Source of the DNA: Pontederia crassipes
Taxonomy: Eukaryota > Streptophyta > Magnoliopsida > Commelinales > Pontederiaceae
Direction: 5' to 3'
DNA: 64,000 nt
Assembly: GCA_030549335.1 (NCBI GenBank)
Contig: CM060197.1
Location: 19,108,501-19,172,500 of the forward strand
Within the stretch, counting starts at the first letter, position 1. Every line of letters starts with the position of its first letter. This document shows, one piece after another, positions 11,819-24,275 of the stretch. Under the pieces are notes generated by a model. It was given only the letters and a program-made list of their open reading frames with translations. It was not told the origin of the DNA and made no database searches. The translations under genes and the position numbers were made by a program.

Positions 11819-12667
11819 GGAAGTGATTTTTCATTCTATTTGCATGTTTGAAATATATCATACATGTTTTATGAGTCGACGTGTTGCAATCTGCTCGGTA
11901 TAATTTGTTTATTGTGAGTCGACGTGAGGAATGATAAATGAGCCTTTATTTTTAACTGCGTTGCATGTAACCTCTTGTTTATTGTGTATCTTGAACAATT
12001 TGTTTAGCGAGAATATCTTGCACCATTTTGGTTGCTGTAAATCAGACATTTAGTGCTATCACTGTCTCTGACATGGTTTTGCTGCTGGCACTTTTCTTTT
12101 CTAAATAATCCATTAAGTTAGTGTGCAAACTTTATGCAGTGAAAATTTTCTGCTTTAGCTATGATCATTTTTCCTACTTTTAAGTACCTCCTTTTCGCTA
12201 ATCGATAGAAGTTGTAGGTGTAGGAACTCATGTTGCATCTGTTGAACAAGCAAAGTGTTCATGTTGCATCTGTTGACGTGGATTCTCCTGTTGTCATCTT
12301 CACTGGCGCTTCAAGGGGAATAGGAAAAGAAAGCAATAGCTTTGTCCTTGGGTAAAGCTGATTGCAAGGTTGAAATATAAACTTCTTGTATTTGTTTAAT
12401 TAGAAGTTGAGTTTAGTTTGAAAACCTTTAATGGTATATGTGTGTGGATTAAACATCTAATAATTCATTGAGCAATTAATGACCATAAACTGTTGATTAA
12501 TTGAATGTCATGATAAGTGAGCCAGTTCATGAGTGTAAATGGTGAAGCAATCATCTGCGACATATAGTTTCATTAAAGTTTATCTAAATCCAGGTCGCTT
12601 GTTCAGCTTCCTTCTAAAGGAGATGGCAAAGAAATAATCAAGATCAACAAATACATAAAACAATAAT
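11819..12667 (+). other. Low-copy genic island between X1 and X2
   Basis: An 850-bp piece that looks like plant intron-exon DNA: T-rich intron-like sequence, a 3' splice-like TTGTAG at 12212-12217, one recognisable exon (next entry), then more T-rich sequence. It is what remains of a host locus cut by X1 on the left and X2 on the right. Confidence 0.6.
12218..12370 (+). pseudogene. FABG: 3-oxoacyl-ACP reductase (KAR/FabG) exon remnant
   Basis: The plastid enzyme reduces 3-oxoacyl-ACP with NADPH in the fatty-acid synthase cycle. After a splice-like TTGTAG the frame reads VGTHVASVEQAK, like the stretch before the catalytic domain of plant KAR, then DSPVVIFTGASRGIGK. This contains the nucleotide-binding TGxxxGIG motif of short-chain dehydrogenases, at the right place for KAR. 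It is broken in two ways. A roughly 30-bp direct duplication (catgttgcatctgttga occurs twice) disrupts the part before the Rossmann motif. Four extra bases after GIGK shift the frame; past them the DNA reads AIALSLGKADCKV, again as in KAR. The next expected exon (NYARS...) was not found downstream, nor a transit-peptide exon upstream. I read it as a decayed gene fragment or captured exon, not a working gene. Confidence 0.75.
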
Positions 12668-13384
12668 TGTAATGTAGCACACCGTGTCAAAAAAAAAAAA
12701 AGAGAATGGAAAAGTTGAAGAGTCTCAGCCAAGTTTTTCCCTCCTCTCTTTGGTCTTTTCCTGTTGTCTCTCCTTTCTCTTCTCTTTCCCCTTGTCTGCT
12801 TCATTTTATCTCTTCTTTTCGTCCATCCCTGCCATTTGGGTTCCTAAGGACGGCAGCCCCAAGGCAAGATTTACCTTCCTCTCCAAGGTACAAGGCCAAG
12901 GGTCGGACCTCCTCTATAAAGGTCCCGACTCCCTCCTTCTCATCCATTTTTTTCTCCTCTCCACTCTCTCTCACCTCGTTTCCCTTCCTCTCTGGCACAC
13001 GGACAGTAGGGGATGGAGGGACACCAGCGGCGACACCTCAGGTGCGGGTAACGTCGGAGGGCGGCGGCAGATGAGCTGGGGCATAACCATCGTAAGGACA
13101 CACCGACGAACTATGAAATCATAGTCTTTAAGGTGTGTTATTCGGGATCTTCCTCATAGGTCGAGTTTTTTGATGAACTATTTAAACTAATGACTCCGAT
13201 GTTTGGTCGAATCTGATGCATGATGTAAACATATGAACTCGTGCCGAAACTTCTCACCTTTAGATGCATGATTAGTATTGTACCTGTGTAGTTTAAACAG
13301 TAGATGCTCTGTAGACTCATATTCAAAGTACTATTAACTTAGTTGGATTGTGCTAGTGATCGCCGAAGAAAATGAAATGAAAAT

Positions 13385-14600
13385 GAACTTGACAACAAAG
13401 AACCCGGCTCGGGTTCAACGTAACACGGCCCGAGTCATGCCCCGTCGGACCGAGTTCTAACGAACTCGCCCTGATCCTCCATGGATGACCGAGTCCGAGC
13501 TCGACTCGAACTAGGAACCCGACGCGGTCATCCTCGACCTGGCCCAAGTTCATTGCGGGGAAGATGAGCGGGCGTGATGCTCGACTCGGCCCGATCAATA
13601 TCCTACCCGGGCCGGGTATTACACGACTCGGCTCGAGTTCTGCTTGGAATTTTTCCGAGGATGATTCTGTCAGAACGCAGCCTGAGTTCCACTCCTACTC
13701 GGCCCGGGTTCCAGGCAACAGAACCATGTTTTCGACTATTTGGACCCTCATTTACATATTGGGTACCAAAACAGTTCTCAGTGTTAATCATTGCTCATCA
13801 GATCATTGTCTCTCCCTTCATGATTGCACCGAACCCATGGATTGGTATATTGATGTGATTTCGTCCCTTTATCGAAGTATGAACAAAGAATGACTATAAC
13901 CCTTATGAACTTTCACGGAAGATGAAACGAATGGCACTCAAGCTCTGCACGTACCAATGACTTGGCCCGGGTTACTCCTGATCCGGTTAGAGCTCGTCGC
14001 GGAGAAATTATCGAGAAAGTCGAGACTCCCAACCTGGCCCAGGTATGAACAACACCCAGCCCGGGTTCCCACTCGATTTGCCCGAGACTGATTTTGTTGA
14101 AACTCGGCCCAGGTCCCACCTACGTTCGACACAGATTCTGACTAAATGAATGATGATTTGATGAATTTCGACACCTAATTTATGTACTTGATACCAAATC
14201 TGATTGAAAGGTTAATCTTGACTCTTAGAACCAGTATCCTCAAGCCAAACTAATGAATTGTTATGCTATTAGGATCATGTTCCTTCATCGAAGCATGAAC
14301 AAAGAATATGACCAAAGGATGAATGAAAGGACTTTGTCTTCAAGAATATGAACCATGCATACCAAGAAATGATAGAAATAGGAATGTGTAAAAGAAATGG
14401 ACTATGATTAGGATCTCCATATTGATCTTTCACGAAGAATGAAATAAACGATACTCGACTCTGACCCGACCCGGGTATGACCCAGACCCGGCTCGGATTT
14501 CTGCTCGATTATTCTGAGATTGATTTCATCGGAACTCGGCCCGAGTTCTACTCATCCACGGCCTAGGTTCTACTCATCCTCGGCTCAGGTTCTGACCAAC
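13385..14600 (+). repeat. CTCGGCCCGAG motif array in LTR X2
   Basis: More than 15 copies of motifs like ACTCGGCCCGGGTTCC and CTCGGCCCGAGTTC in groups at 13385-13720, 13960-14120 and 14455-14600, separated by 100-300 bp of AT-rich sequence. The spacing is irregular. A related array is in X1. Confidence 0.8.
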
Positions 14601-16257
14601 AGGACCATGACTTCTATAATTTAGACCTCGGATTTACATGTTGGAGCCCCAATTGGTCAAAATGTTAATTGTGATCAATGGATTGGTAGTTACTCATCTA
14701 AACTAAACCAATGAGATGTTATGTCAATCTCCTCGTGACTCTTCACCCAAACGTGAATATCGAATGACTATAATTGATATGAACTACCATGCAGAACGAT
14801 TATGAATCCTTATGAGTGTGAATGCAAATGGTGAATACAAATGATGAACAAGAACAATGAACAAGAGAACGAATATGAAGAAAGAGGTTGATGCCTTAAA
14901 ATGAAATGCATGCCAAGTTATTAGTATGATGATGCGTAATTTGAAGATAGCATGCGTGCACGATGTTCTGAGGATAATTTAATATTAGAATTATGACAAT
15001 AAGAAAGTAGTTGATGCCATGACATGTTACTAAGATATAAACACTTACATATTATCAAATGATGCATATATTAGATGATTTCTAAGTTGGGAAACTGATG
15101 ACATATAAATTGCTTAGTCCCTTGTACTGGGAGTTTCTCCCACATGATTATACATGCTTAAGGTTGTAGAAGTCAGGTTATGATTTGGTGCTTTGATGAC
15201 AAAATTCTTATTGTTAGTATTTAGAATGATGAGGATAGACATGTCTGAAGTTATGATTCTTGTCAAAGGCTTAAATAATGATTTACCTGTTGATGTTAAG
15301 TTAAGATAATGGACAATTGTATGAAAAGGAATCAATGCATGACATGAAAATGGACTAAAGTATGATATGGAAGTGGACGCTGGTAGGTTATGAAATGAAC
15401 ATAGCTGTGAATGAACCAAAGAAGATACTATGCGTGAAAGGAAGATGAACTATGTTGGTATGCTCTCTGGATGATAGTTAAACTAGATGTAGAATAAGTG
15501 TTTTTGAAAATTGATTGAAACATAAGGACTTCCGCAAACAACCTGCGGTTCTGCCTAGTAGAAACAGTTGAGCGATCCGGGATCGGGCAGCCATTATCGA
15601 ATGGTAGAATATAGTGGATTGTCGATCGACCGAAGATGTTTGCATGTTATATTATGATGGACAACCACACTCTCCTAGCCGACCGGTGGATACTAATAAA
15701 AGGACGTCCTAACCTCTTATGGATGACTGCTGATGAATCTAAAATGGATGACCACCGACTTTTTGGTCTTCCGACTTGTGGACAGAGGGAAACATGACCT
15801 TAAATTAACTTGTAAAAATTGATAAGTCTTTGTCCACTTGATTGATACTGAATGACATTATGATAAAGATGATTCAGAGCCACTCTTGCTCCCTACCAGA
15901 TTGATTGGTCTAAGTGATCGAAAGAATATGATTTTGAAAATATGAAAGAATGAACAAAGAACGATTGACCACCTCCTTTCTGGTTGACTAATGAATAATG
16001 ATGAATGAGCGTCCGCCTCCATTTTGGACGATCCGAAGTTCGATTGTTTCTAAGATTGATTCAGCCCGAGGTCCGCCTACTAATCCAAGTACTAGAATGG
16101 TGACTTTCTTTCGATTTCTGACCTCTAATCCAAGTACTGATCTGTTTATGATCCTAATCACACTCATCTCTCTTTTTTTTTTGTAAGAAAGCAATGGATT
16201 GCATATGATGTGATTATGACTCCTTGTCAGAATATGAATGAAGTCCAGTCTATCATT

Positions 16258-16565
16258 TTGTTCCTCAATAATGGGATGAGATAGGCTGGAGCTAAGTGCC
16301 ACATCATGAGTAGTCGTGATGGGGGCCACCTCTAAAATTTGTAGGGGCCATCTCTAGAGTCCACCTATCGTTATATGATATGTTCCCTAAAAGAGATGAG
16401 GTAGAATGGATCTAAGTGCTACATCGCTGATCACGATGGGAGCCACTTCTAGAGTCCATCTACCACTATATGATATGTTCCTCGAAAGGGATGAGGTAGA
16501 ATGGAGCTAAGTGCTACATCACTGATCACGATAGGAGCCACCTCTAGAGTCCACCTACCGACTAC
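16258..16565 (+). repeat. 95-bp tandem repeat in LTR X2
   Basis: Three copies of a unit containing 'gatgaggtagaatgg' and 'agtgctacatc.ctgatcacg'. The last two are spaced exactly 95 bp (tgatatgttc at 16376 and 16471). The first is longer and more diverged. Confidence 0.85.
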
Positions 16566-16574
16566 TAGCCAGTT

Positions 16575-16690
16575 GGAAAGTATGAAAGTATGCTTCGTAC
16601 GAAAGTATGTTTTGTATGAAAGTTGGAAAGTATGAAAGTATGTTTCGTATGAAAGTATGGAAGTATGAAAGTATGAAAGTATGAAAGATA
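16575..16690 (+). repeat. GAAAGTAT simple repeat
   Basis: About 12 copies of gaaagtatg and variants (gaaagtatgttt) directly before nested solo LTR A. Confidence 0.9.
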
Positions 16691-16913
16691 AGCATGATAA
16701 CGAACACTGACGCATGCAAAATATAACATATTTTAGTTTATTATTTTAATTAATTTTTCTATAATTTGATCATGGCATGCATCATTTTTAGTCACTTTTA
16801 GTCATAATTCCGGATTTATCGATTTTATTTATTAATTCTCTGAATAATTTAATTGTGAGTGGATTTACTTAATTTTTATAATTATTTTGCAGGCAAATCG
16901 AATTAACGGATGG

Positions 16914-17440
16914 ATCGGTCGTAAACCATAATATTTGGCCGAGATGATCATAGCCAGCCAGGGCGTAAAAGTAATATGTCTCACTTCTTTTGGGGGTAAA
17001 GGAAATGACGTAATGATGAATGACTCTTTTTCGTTTTGGCTGAGATTTGGAGGGGGTAATGATAAGGACTCCTCTTTGTTTTGGCCGAGATTTGGAGGGG
17101 GTAAAGATAAGGAGCCTATCGTTTTGGCCAAAATTGAAGAACTCATCATTTTTGGGCGTAATGAAAAGGAGTAAAGATATCGTTTTGGCCGAGATATGGA
17201 GGGGGTAATGACAAAAGAAGTCTTCCTTACGGCCGAGATTCGAAGGGAGTAAAAGGGTTTATCTCTTTGGGCGTAAAGATAAAAGAATTTTATTTTGGCC
17301 GAGATTCAAAGGGGTAAAGATAAAAGGATTTATCTTTTGGGCGTAATAGTTAGAAGAATTATCATTTTTGGCCGAGTTTATCTCATAATTTTAAAGTCAA
17401 CCATACGATGTTACGGCCTGGATTAAATTGAAGGCCGTCC
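16914..17440 (+). promoter_or_regulatory. GGCCGAGA / GGGCGTAA motif array upstream of LTR A TATA box
   Basis: About 14 spaced motifs alternate between TTTTGGCCGAGATT and TTTGGGCGTAA, mostly with G-rich 'ggagggggtaa' tails, all upstream of the TATA box at 17446. Position and repetition fit a U3 enhancer array. This is inferred from layout only. Confidence 0.6.
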
Positions 17441-17445
17441 GCACC

Positions 17446-17453
17446 TATAAATA
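17446..17453 (+). promoter_or_regulatory. TATA box of LTR A
   Basis: TATAAATA in the context CACCTATAAATACG. The same box in the same context is kept in LTR B at 57560-57567. Confidence 0.7.
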
Positions 17454-19056
17454 CGCGAAGACTTCGTCGTTTCAATTCGTGCTTTGGAAGTTCAGGTTTT
17501 CTTCACAGTTGAGTCGTGAGCATCTGTAGGCTTCGTCCAAGAGGAGAGAGGTGCGACGGCTGGAAGTCCGAGAGGCTGCCCGACTGTCTGCCCAATTCGA
17601 GATATCTATTTTGGGTGTAATTCTTCCAATTTTTATGATTTATATTTTATTATCTCTTCAGAATTTCTAGGATGAACTCTATATTTTTAGGATTATTATT
17701 TTAGGAGATTATTAATTGAAGGGAAATGTTTGGACCCTATTTTATTTGTTTTAATCTTTTTTGATCACTTATTAATTGTGCTTAATGCTTTTATATTAGT
17801 TAATTAGATTTTTGAATTAGGCTATACCAGTTTGTGGAGTGTTTAATTTCAGAATTCATTATACTAATTTTATTTGATTTATTTGAAATTAATAATTGAC
17901 ATAAATTTGATAACTAGTGTGTGAAGAATCAAATTTGTGTGGTCTATCAATCTATACCAGTTTGTGGAGTGATTAATAGTCTAGGGAATCCAATTTAATG
18001 CATCTTAATTTTAATATGTTTTTTAGGGTACCAGTCGTGGAGACTTCAATTCTTATTAAATTAAGATAGTTCTATATGATTAGATTGATGAATGTCAGTC
18101 GTGGAGACCACAAGTTAATCATGTTAGATTACTTTAGGGAGACTCTAATCCATCTTTAAAGATTAAATTTATCTTTTATGGTTCAATTATTTATCCTGAT
18201 CTATTTTCATCCTAAGGCTTAACTTCAACACCACTATCTTATCTTTATTTTATTTTCTTTATTTTATTTTATAAAACTCATTTTCAAAATCCATGTTTTT
18301 CCTCTCCTATTAATTTATAAATTCAGATATTGAGTTAATAATATTCCTCGTGGGTTCGACACTCTTACTCCTATTTTCTATATTACTTGAGCGACTAGTG
18401 CACTTGCTAGCGATTTTATTTTGCTACATCATTTTACGCATCAAACACATAAAAGAACTATTGAATGAAAAGAAAAGGCATGAAATATGTTTCTCTACAG
18501 AGATCCGACTCTACTATGCTTCTACCCTCACGATGATTATATGTTGTTTTTATGCTACATTTCGACGGAACTTATCCATGATGATTTTATTATGTTTTCC
18601 ACTCTCACATTTGATCATATGCTCTCTTCATATTATATTCTGGCAGAACTGATCTATGATTTATATAAACTCACACTTAGCTTTATGCTAACGGTTGAGC
18701 TTGCTCCCCTATGTGATCCTCACATGTACTTGATGATGATTGCGAGCCGTTGATGTGTGTGCGACGATTACAGTTTAGTGGTGTATGCACATGGTTATCT
18801 AGAGTTTAAATGGAACCTATAGAGTTATACTTTTGGCATGGACTTGTACATGCCTTGTGGATGTATTATTTTCTATTTAGCTTCCGCATTTCCCTTGGTA
18901 TTTGTTGTATTATTCTATTTATTAAGTCTCCCACTTACGTGTCACTTTCCTCGACCATGTGGATCAATAAAAGAGTCAAAGAAAGATCGAAAAAAATAAT
19001 GATCAAGAGGAGATTTCTCCACATGGCGGGATCGAATATCGGGACGTTACATGTAA

Positions 19057-19960
19057 GGTTGTATGGAATCCTCAAAAGAAACTAAACAAGTCAGTGATAT
19101 CTAGAAACAAGAGTCAGATGAAATGCATATGGAGTCAAAGCTAACAAATTCCAACGTCTTTATGGAAAACAAGATACACATCAATTTATCATGCCCATTT
19201 TGCAAATGATGCATTCGGGATGAAAGAAAATGTAGAGAATAAGTAAAATGTTTAAAGAACAGAAACCATACACAGACGAAAGAAAGACGTAGGATTTACT
19301 AATTGCATGCACTAAGCTAATATTTATTTATAATTTCAAATAATCTCTTTCTAATTCCAATTAAGAAAACGTAGGTTTGCCGTTCACCGGTTCAATGCAG
19401 TTCAATTGCCAAATACTCACCTAATGAGTGACCGGGAGACAATTATTAGATGAGATTTTGACTGATTGCCTGATGTATTAAAAGATTTATGCTAAATGCC
19501 GCAGAGATGACTAATATTACAAAAAAAATATAAAGTATAAATTGAAATATTATAATTTAAAATAATTATTAAAAATAATTTGTTAGTACTTAAATGCAAT
19601 AAATAGGTTAGTCTATTTTGAAAAGTTTAAAACTCAACTTAAATCTATCAAGATCCCAACTTCTACATTTATATTTTTGTAAATAATTAATTATTTTCTA
19701 AAAATATAACTATTCTTTTATTTATAATTTTTTATTTCCTTTATAAGAAAATATTAATTTTCATTGGATTCAAATTGAATTCTTTGTTAGATTATTTATT
19801 TAATTTTAGCAATAAAAAATATCTTCTAAAAATGAAATAGCATAATATTTTATTATACTTAAATTTATAATATTTAGAAAGAATAGATTATTTATTTTAA
19901 TTATACTTAAATTTAATATTTATTTTTATTTCTTAAATATTGCATTATCTTTAAGAAAAC
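19057..19960. other. Intergenic DNA, nothing recognised
   Basis: Directly follows the target site of X2 and was once continuous with 11819-12672. Mixed composition, then increasingly AT-rich. No conserved coding signal was seen. Confidence 0.6.
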
Positions 19961-21295
19961 AATATTACTTTTTTTGTTAAAAAATATTACTGAAAATTAT
20001 TTTAAATAAAATATTTAATCTAAATTATTTTTCAATTTAAAAAATAACAAATTAACTTTTAAAAAGGAATTACGTTTAGTTGTAATCATAATAAATTTGA
20101 GAAGACTGAAAGATTAATCATAACTTGACTTAAATTAAATAATATTTTAAATTGGAATTGTTATTTACTTGCATATTATCTTTTAGAAAGAAAATATTAT
20201 TTTATTTAACCATAATAAAAAGGAAAAAATAATCATAATTTGACTCAAATCAAATTATTTATTTTTAATTAATCTTTAATTATGAATTATGTTTACATGT
20301 AATCCTACTAAAATTGATAAAATGAAAGGTTAAGCTTAATTTGACTCAAATTAAATTATTTATTTTAAATAATTTTTTAATTCCTAAATAACAAATTGTC
20401 TTTTAAATATAAATTGTTATTTACTTGCATGTTATCTTTTGGAAAGAAAATAATATTTATTTTAATATTCAAACATATAAAAATAAAATTTTAATTTTAA
20501 TTTGACTCAAATTGAGGTTTTTATTGTATTAATTTTAGGTTTCGGTAAAATAACATATTATCTTTTGAAAAGTAATTGTTTTTACTTGTAAGTTAACTTT
20601 TAGAAAGAAAATGTTATCTATTTTAATTATACTAAAAAGAATCTACATATAATAAAAATATGCTCATAAATTAAACCTTCTTTGTTTATGTGTATAACAA
20701 ACTGTTATAAGATAATTTTCATTTTCTTTAATTATAGTATGATTGATAAAAAAAAGAGTAATCTTAACTTAATGAAATTTGAATTATTTATTTTGAATTA
20801 TTTTTAATTTCAAATAACAAATTTATCTTTTAAAAAGGAATTACGGTAATCATAATAAATTTGTGAAAAATTAAAGATTAATCTTAATTTGACTCAAATT
20901 TAATTATTTGTTCGATTCAAATTAAATTATATTTTAAATTGGAATTATTATTTACTTGCATGTTATCTTTTATAAATAAAATATTATCTTATTTAATCAT
21001 AATCAAATTAATAAAAAGGAAAATTAATCATAATTTGACTCAAGTCAAATTATTTATTTTAAATTATATTTTATTTTGAAAATATAAAATTATATTTTAT
21101 AAAGGAATTATTTTTACATGTTATCATAGTAATATTGATAAAAATTAAAGGTTGAGCTTATTTTGACTCAAATTAAATTATTTGTTTTAAATTAATTTTT
21201 AATTCCGAAATAACAAATTGTCTCTTAAATATAAATGGTTATTTATCTGCATATTATATTTTGAAAAAAAATAATATTTATTTTAATCATATTCA
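19960..21295. repeat. AT-rich repeat block with a ~780-bp tandem duplication
   Basis: The phrase 'taattttgactcaaattaaat' and variants recurs at least seven times. On a larger scale, about 20045-20480 is repeated at about 20815-21290, with the same order of sub-motifs (aggaattacg, tttgactcaa, ttacttgcatgttatctttt). This indicates a duplication with a period near 780 bp made of smaller 110-170-bp units. No coding. Confidence 0.7.
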
Positions 21296-21900
21296 AATGG
21301 GTGGCGTTAATGCCACTCCTACTTTCTTAATGCCACTCCTTTGACTATTTTACCCTTTTTCATATCTTATACTAGATCACAATCATTAAAATTATAATAT
21401 AGAATTTAAAGGAATACAAAAAGTTTTAACTTCTCTCTTAGCACCGAGAAGTTGATATTTTCTCTCTTGGTAGCCTGACAGCTGTGACTTTGATGATTAA
21501 CATTTACATAGATTAAGTTAAAAATAATAATGAAACTTCTTTTTTAACATCTATATTTTTTACAAACTCACCGTAATGACTTGTCTTCTTATAAAACTTA
21601 CAATTATTGTAAACTCACTCACACATACTATTTTCCCAATAAATTAAATAATTTATCTCCTTTTAACATCTGCAATTTCTGTAAATTCACACATTTTATT
21701 TGCCAAATAAAATTAACAAGAGTAGGAGATTCATAAATTTGGATTATTAATTTAATTACCCATCGTTAATTAAATTTAACCATATGCAGTATGGTTAATT
21801 TGCACATAACATTAGTATATATAATGTTTATTCAATTGCATAACAAACACATAAAATTTGAAGGCATAACAATAATTAAAAAATCCATAATCTGAGAAAT
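21296..21900. other. Flank of MULE-F relic
   Basis: AT-rich DNA. A short direct repeat of 'ttaatgccactcct' stands at about 21308-21343. This could be near the left end of the transposon whose transposase tail lies just to the right, but I found no matching inverted copy on the far side. Confidence 0.35.
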
Positions 21901-21924
21901 GTGGTTAAATTTAAAGCAAGACAA

Positions 21925-22020
21925 TAATTCTCACTCATAGCGAATGTTGAGGGATCACGTCATGCAGAATTGGAATTCTTTCTTTTCTTTGAACTTGCTG
22001 GACGACCTTTATGTGATTGA
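21925..22020 (-). pseudogene. C-terminal tail of FAR1/MULE-type transposase (MULE-F)
   Basis: On the minus strand the DNA reads SHKGRPASSKKRKNSNS and, after a stop, RDPSTFAMSE. A basic KGRP...SSKKRK patch followed by (TR)RDPSxFE is the usual end of plant MULE/FAR1-like transposases. The rest of the same gene lies 9.6 kb away at 31671-32662 on the same strand. The space between is filled by LTR Y2 and element Z, so this is one relic cut in two by insertion. It is also degenerate in its own right. Confidence 0.65.
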
Positions 22021-22203
22021 ACAATTCAAGCAGCAAGGAGGATGAACCATTTACATACTTGGAAACTTGGCTATGGATATGTTTTTTTCTCGTTCGTCAT
22101 ACATAATTTGATAATGAAAGTTTTGACAATTTAAAGAAAATCATAATAAATAAAAACTTCATCATGATCATTTTATAACTAATACTTTATAGGACATTAA
22201 ATG

Positions 22204-24275
22204 TGTAACGCCCCCAAATCGACCCCCGCCACGTGGCGAAGACCAACCTGAAAGCGCTATGGCATGCTATGACTTGACCAAAATATTGACCATATCTCAG
22301 TCAAGAACCGAGACACGTCAGCGAAAAATAATAAAATAAAAGAAGATAACATGAATATGCGGAAGTCTAAAAAGTGGCTACAACATGAAGCTATAAATGC
22401 AGAAGGAAAAAGGAAACTAGTAACACTCTAAAAAAACCCTATAGTTCATGTGCTGTCCTATCGCCAGAGCTTCATCACCACACGCCTACTCCACCACTTT
22501 ACTGACGTGGTCCTGTGGAAATCAGACACAGATGAGGAGATCCTCCCGTAAGCTTTACAGCCTAGTGAGGAACCACATGATATACAATGCATAATATGAA
22601 TAAAATAATCAGAGACAAATAACCATGCTTGACTTGAACTTGAAAGGATAACATGGCAGCATCATAAATCATGATAAGGATAAGATCAGAGGATATCATG
22701 AATCAGGAGAGTAACATGATGGTTAATAAACTTGAACTCATAGCATACTTGGAAATCATGACATTAACTTGACTTGACTTGAACATGCTTCTTGATCTTG
22801 GTTATTAATTAACAATCAGGATGACTTTAAGTGCCTTTAGTTCTTGGGGTATGCCCAGCAAACGATACGGCCTTGTGCGGATCAATGGGTGATCAAACCA
22901 TAACCAATGGAGCGACCCTTATCTTGATGCATTTGGCTTGGACTGGCAACCCATAATTAATCTTTCATCTGAACTTATTAATCGCTTTTACAACATGTGG
23001 CTCTTTGTTCTTGATTCAATAGATACGATATGATCAATGAGAAATAAATCAATAAGAGAGTAGATCATGTAAATCAGTGTGGTATCTCTGTGGGATCAGA
23101 CAATAGGATTAATTATATATATTAGTAATATCTGGATAAAAAGAAAATAATTAATAAATATAGTAAAAGTTTTCTCTCTCCTATTTTTCTCCTATCCGTA
23201 CAGCCGTAATCCCATACTTATCATTATTATTATTAATGTATAACCTTTTTGTCCCTACATCCCTCTATTCCATTACGCCCGTAAAAATCCTAAACTCTTC
23301 TTTTTTTTTCTTTACAATTTTCTTCTTTCTCTCTCTCCACTTACTCTCGGCCGTAATATGCATATGTTCTCTTTTTTTCACTCTATTCCTATCCTCTCTC
23401 TACCCCTTTTCTTGGCCGTAAAATCCCCCTTCTTTTTTTTTCTATCTACTTAGCGGCAGTAAAAACTCTCTCTATTGTTTTTTTTTCTTGCAATGCAGAT
23501 GTTACACAGCAAAAAGATTGGTGGCCGTAAAATTATCTCTATTATATCTTTTTTTCCTCTTGCGGCCGTAATAAATCTACGACTCGATTTCACATTAAAT
23601 TGCACCGTAAAATACCACGTCACAATATCAGAAATTATGGCCGTAATAATTCTAGTTTCATTCTAGATTGCGTCGTAAAATATTACGGCACAATAGGAAA
23701 ACAGAATTCTCCTACGTACTTTCGCCCCACTCTAAATCCTACATCCTAGCAATCAATGATACAGAAATAGAACAAACAGAAATATTATGCATTGCAAACA
23801 ATCAACCAATCAAAGAATTCAAGGAATCAAACAATTAAAAAAAAATGATAACTTGAACTATATTCATATCCTTTTCTTTTCATAACGATTAGAGCATGAA
23901 TTGGGATAATTCAGAGGTCATGCAAGGTGATTTCGATTCACCCACCTATTAAGCGTGATTAATTTATTTTCTCATCGATTCATTGCTGTTCCACGGCATC
24001 TATGCTTCAGCATGCTCCTTCCTCATGGTGGCCACTGGCTTTGTTGTTCCTTGAAGGAGGCGTGTGCATGGGGCATTGGGGTATGGAAGGATGTGTGCTG
24101 TACGTGACGGGGGAGAGAGAGGAAGAGAGAGGGATTGAGGTGTTTTTGTGTGGGGGAAGGGATATGTCGTGCGGCGCTAGGGAGAAGGAGGGTTTAGGGG
24201 TGAGTTAATTAAGTTTAATGTTAATGGGCTGTTAAATGAGCCCATTACTTTGTGTTATTTTTTTTTGTTGTTACA
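22204..24275 (-). repeat. 3' LTR of element Z
   Basis: 2072 bp, near-identical to 27896-29967. It contains the GGCCGTAA motif array (23270-23690). A G-box core CACGTG sits about 30 bp inside the boundary. A 68-codon open frame inside it also occurs in the other LTR and is not a gene. Confidence 0.95.
23270..23690 (-). promoter_or_regulatory. GGCCGTAA motif array in LTR Z
   Basis: Nine spaced copies on the plus strand (TTACGGCC in the element's own sense): for example ggccgtaatat, ggccgtaaaat, cggcagtaaaa and gcaccgtaaaa, spaced about 35-70 bp. It is repeated in the other LTR at about 28968-29380. Confidence 0.7.

Larger units (their letters stand above)
16708..18443 (+). mobile_element. Solo LTR A
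   Basis: Starts TGACGCATGCAAAAT and ends TTTTACGCATCA, with target duplication AACAC at 16703-16707 and 18444-18448. The 1736-bp element is a close relative of solo LTR B (53115-58538): the two agree closely from the TATA region to the 3' end, while their upstream motif arrays have diverged. It sits inside X2. No interior or partner LTR, no coding. Fossil. Confidence 0.92.
12673..19051 (+). mobile_element. Solo LTR X2 (with solo LTR A nested inside)
   Basis: Begins TGTAGCACACCG and ends GGGACGTTACA, flanked by TGTAA on both sides (12668-12672, 19052-19056). No interior is present, so it is a solo LTR. Without nested LTR A and its target copy it is about 4.6 kb, very long for an LTR. It is the inverted relative of X1. 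It contains a GGCCCGAG motif array (13385-14600), a 95-bp tandem repeat (16258-16565) and a GAAAGTAT run (16575-16690). A TATA-like TATATAAAC lies at 18662-18670, 380 bp before the end. No protein is encoded. Fossil, family undetermined. Confidence 0.85.

Noticed and set aside
24002-24208. A 68-codon frame (repeated identically at 29691-29897) that might look like a conserved gene pair
   Set aside because: The two copies are in the two LTRs of element Z and are identical because the LTRs are young. No known domain and no upstream gene structure.
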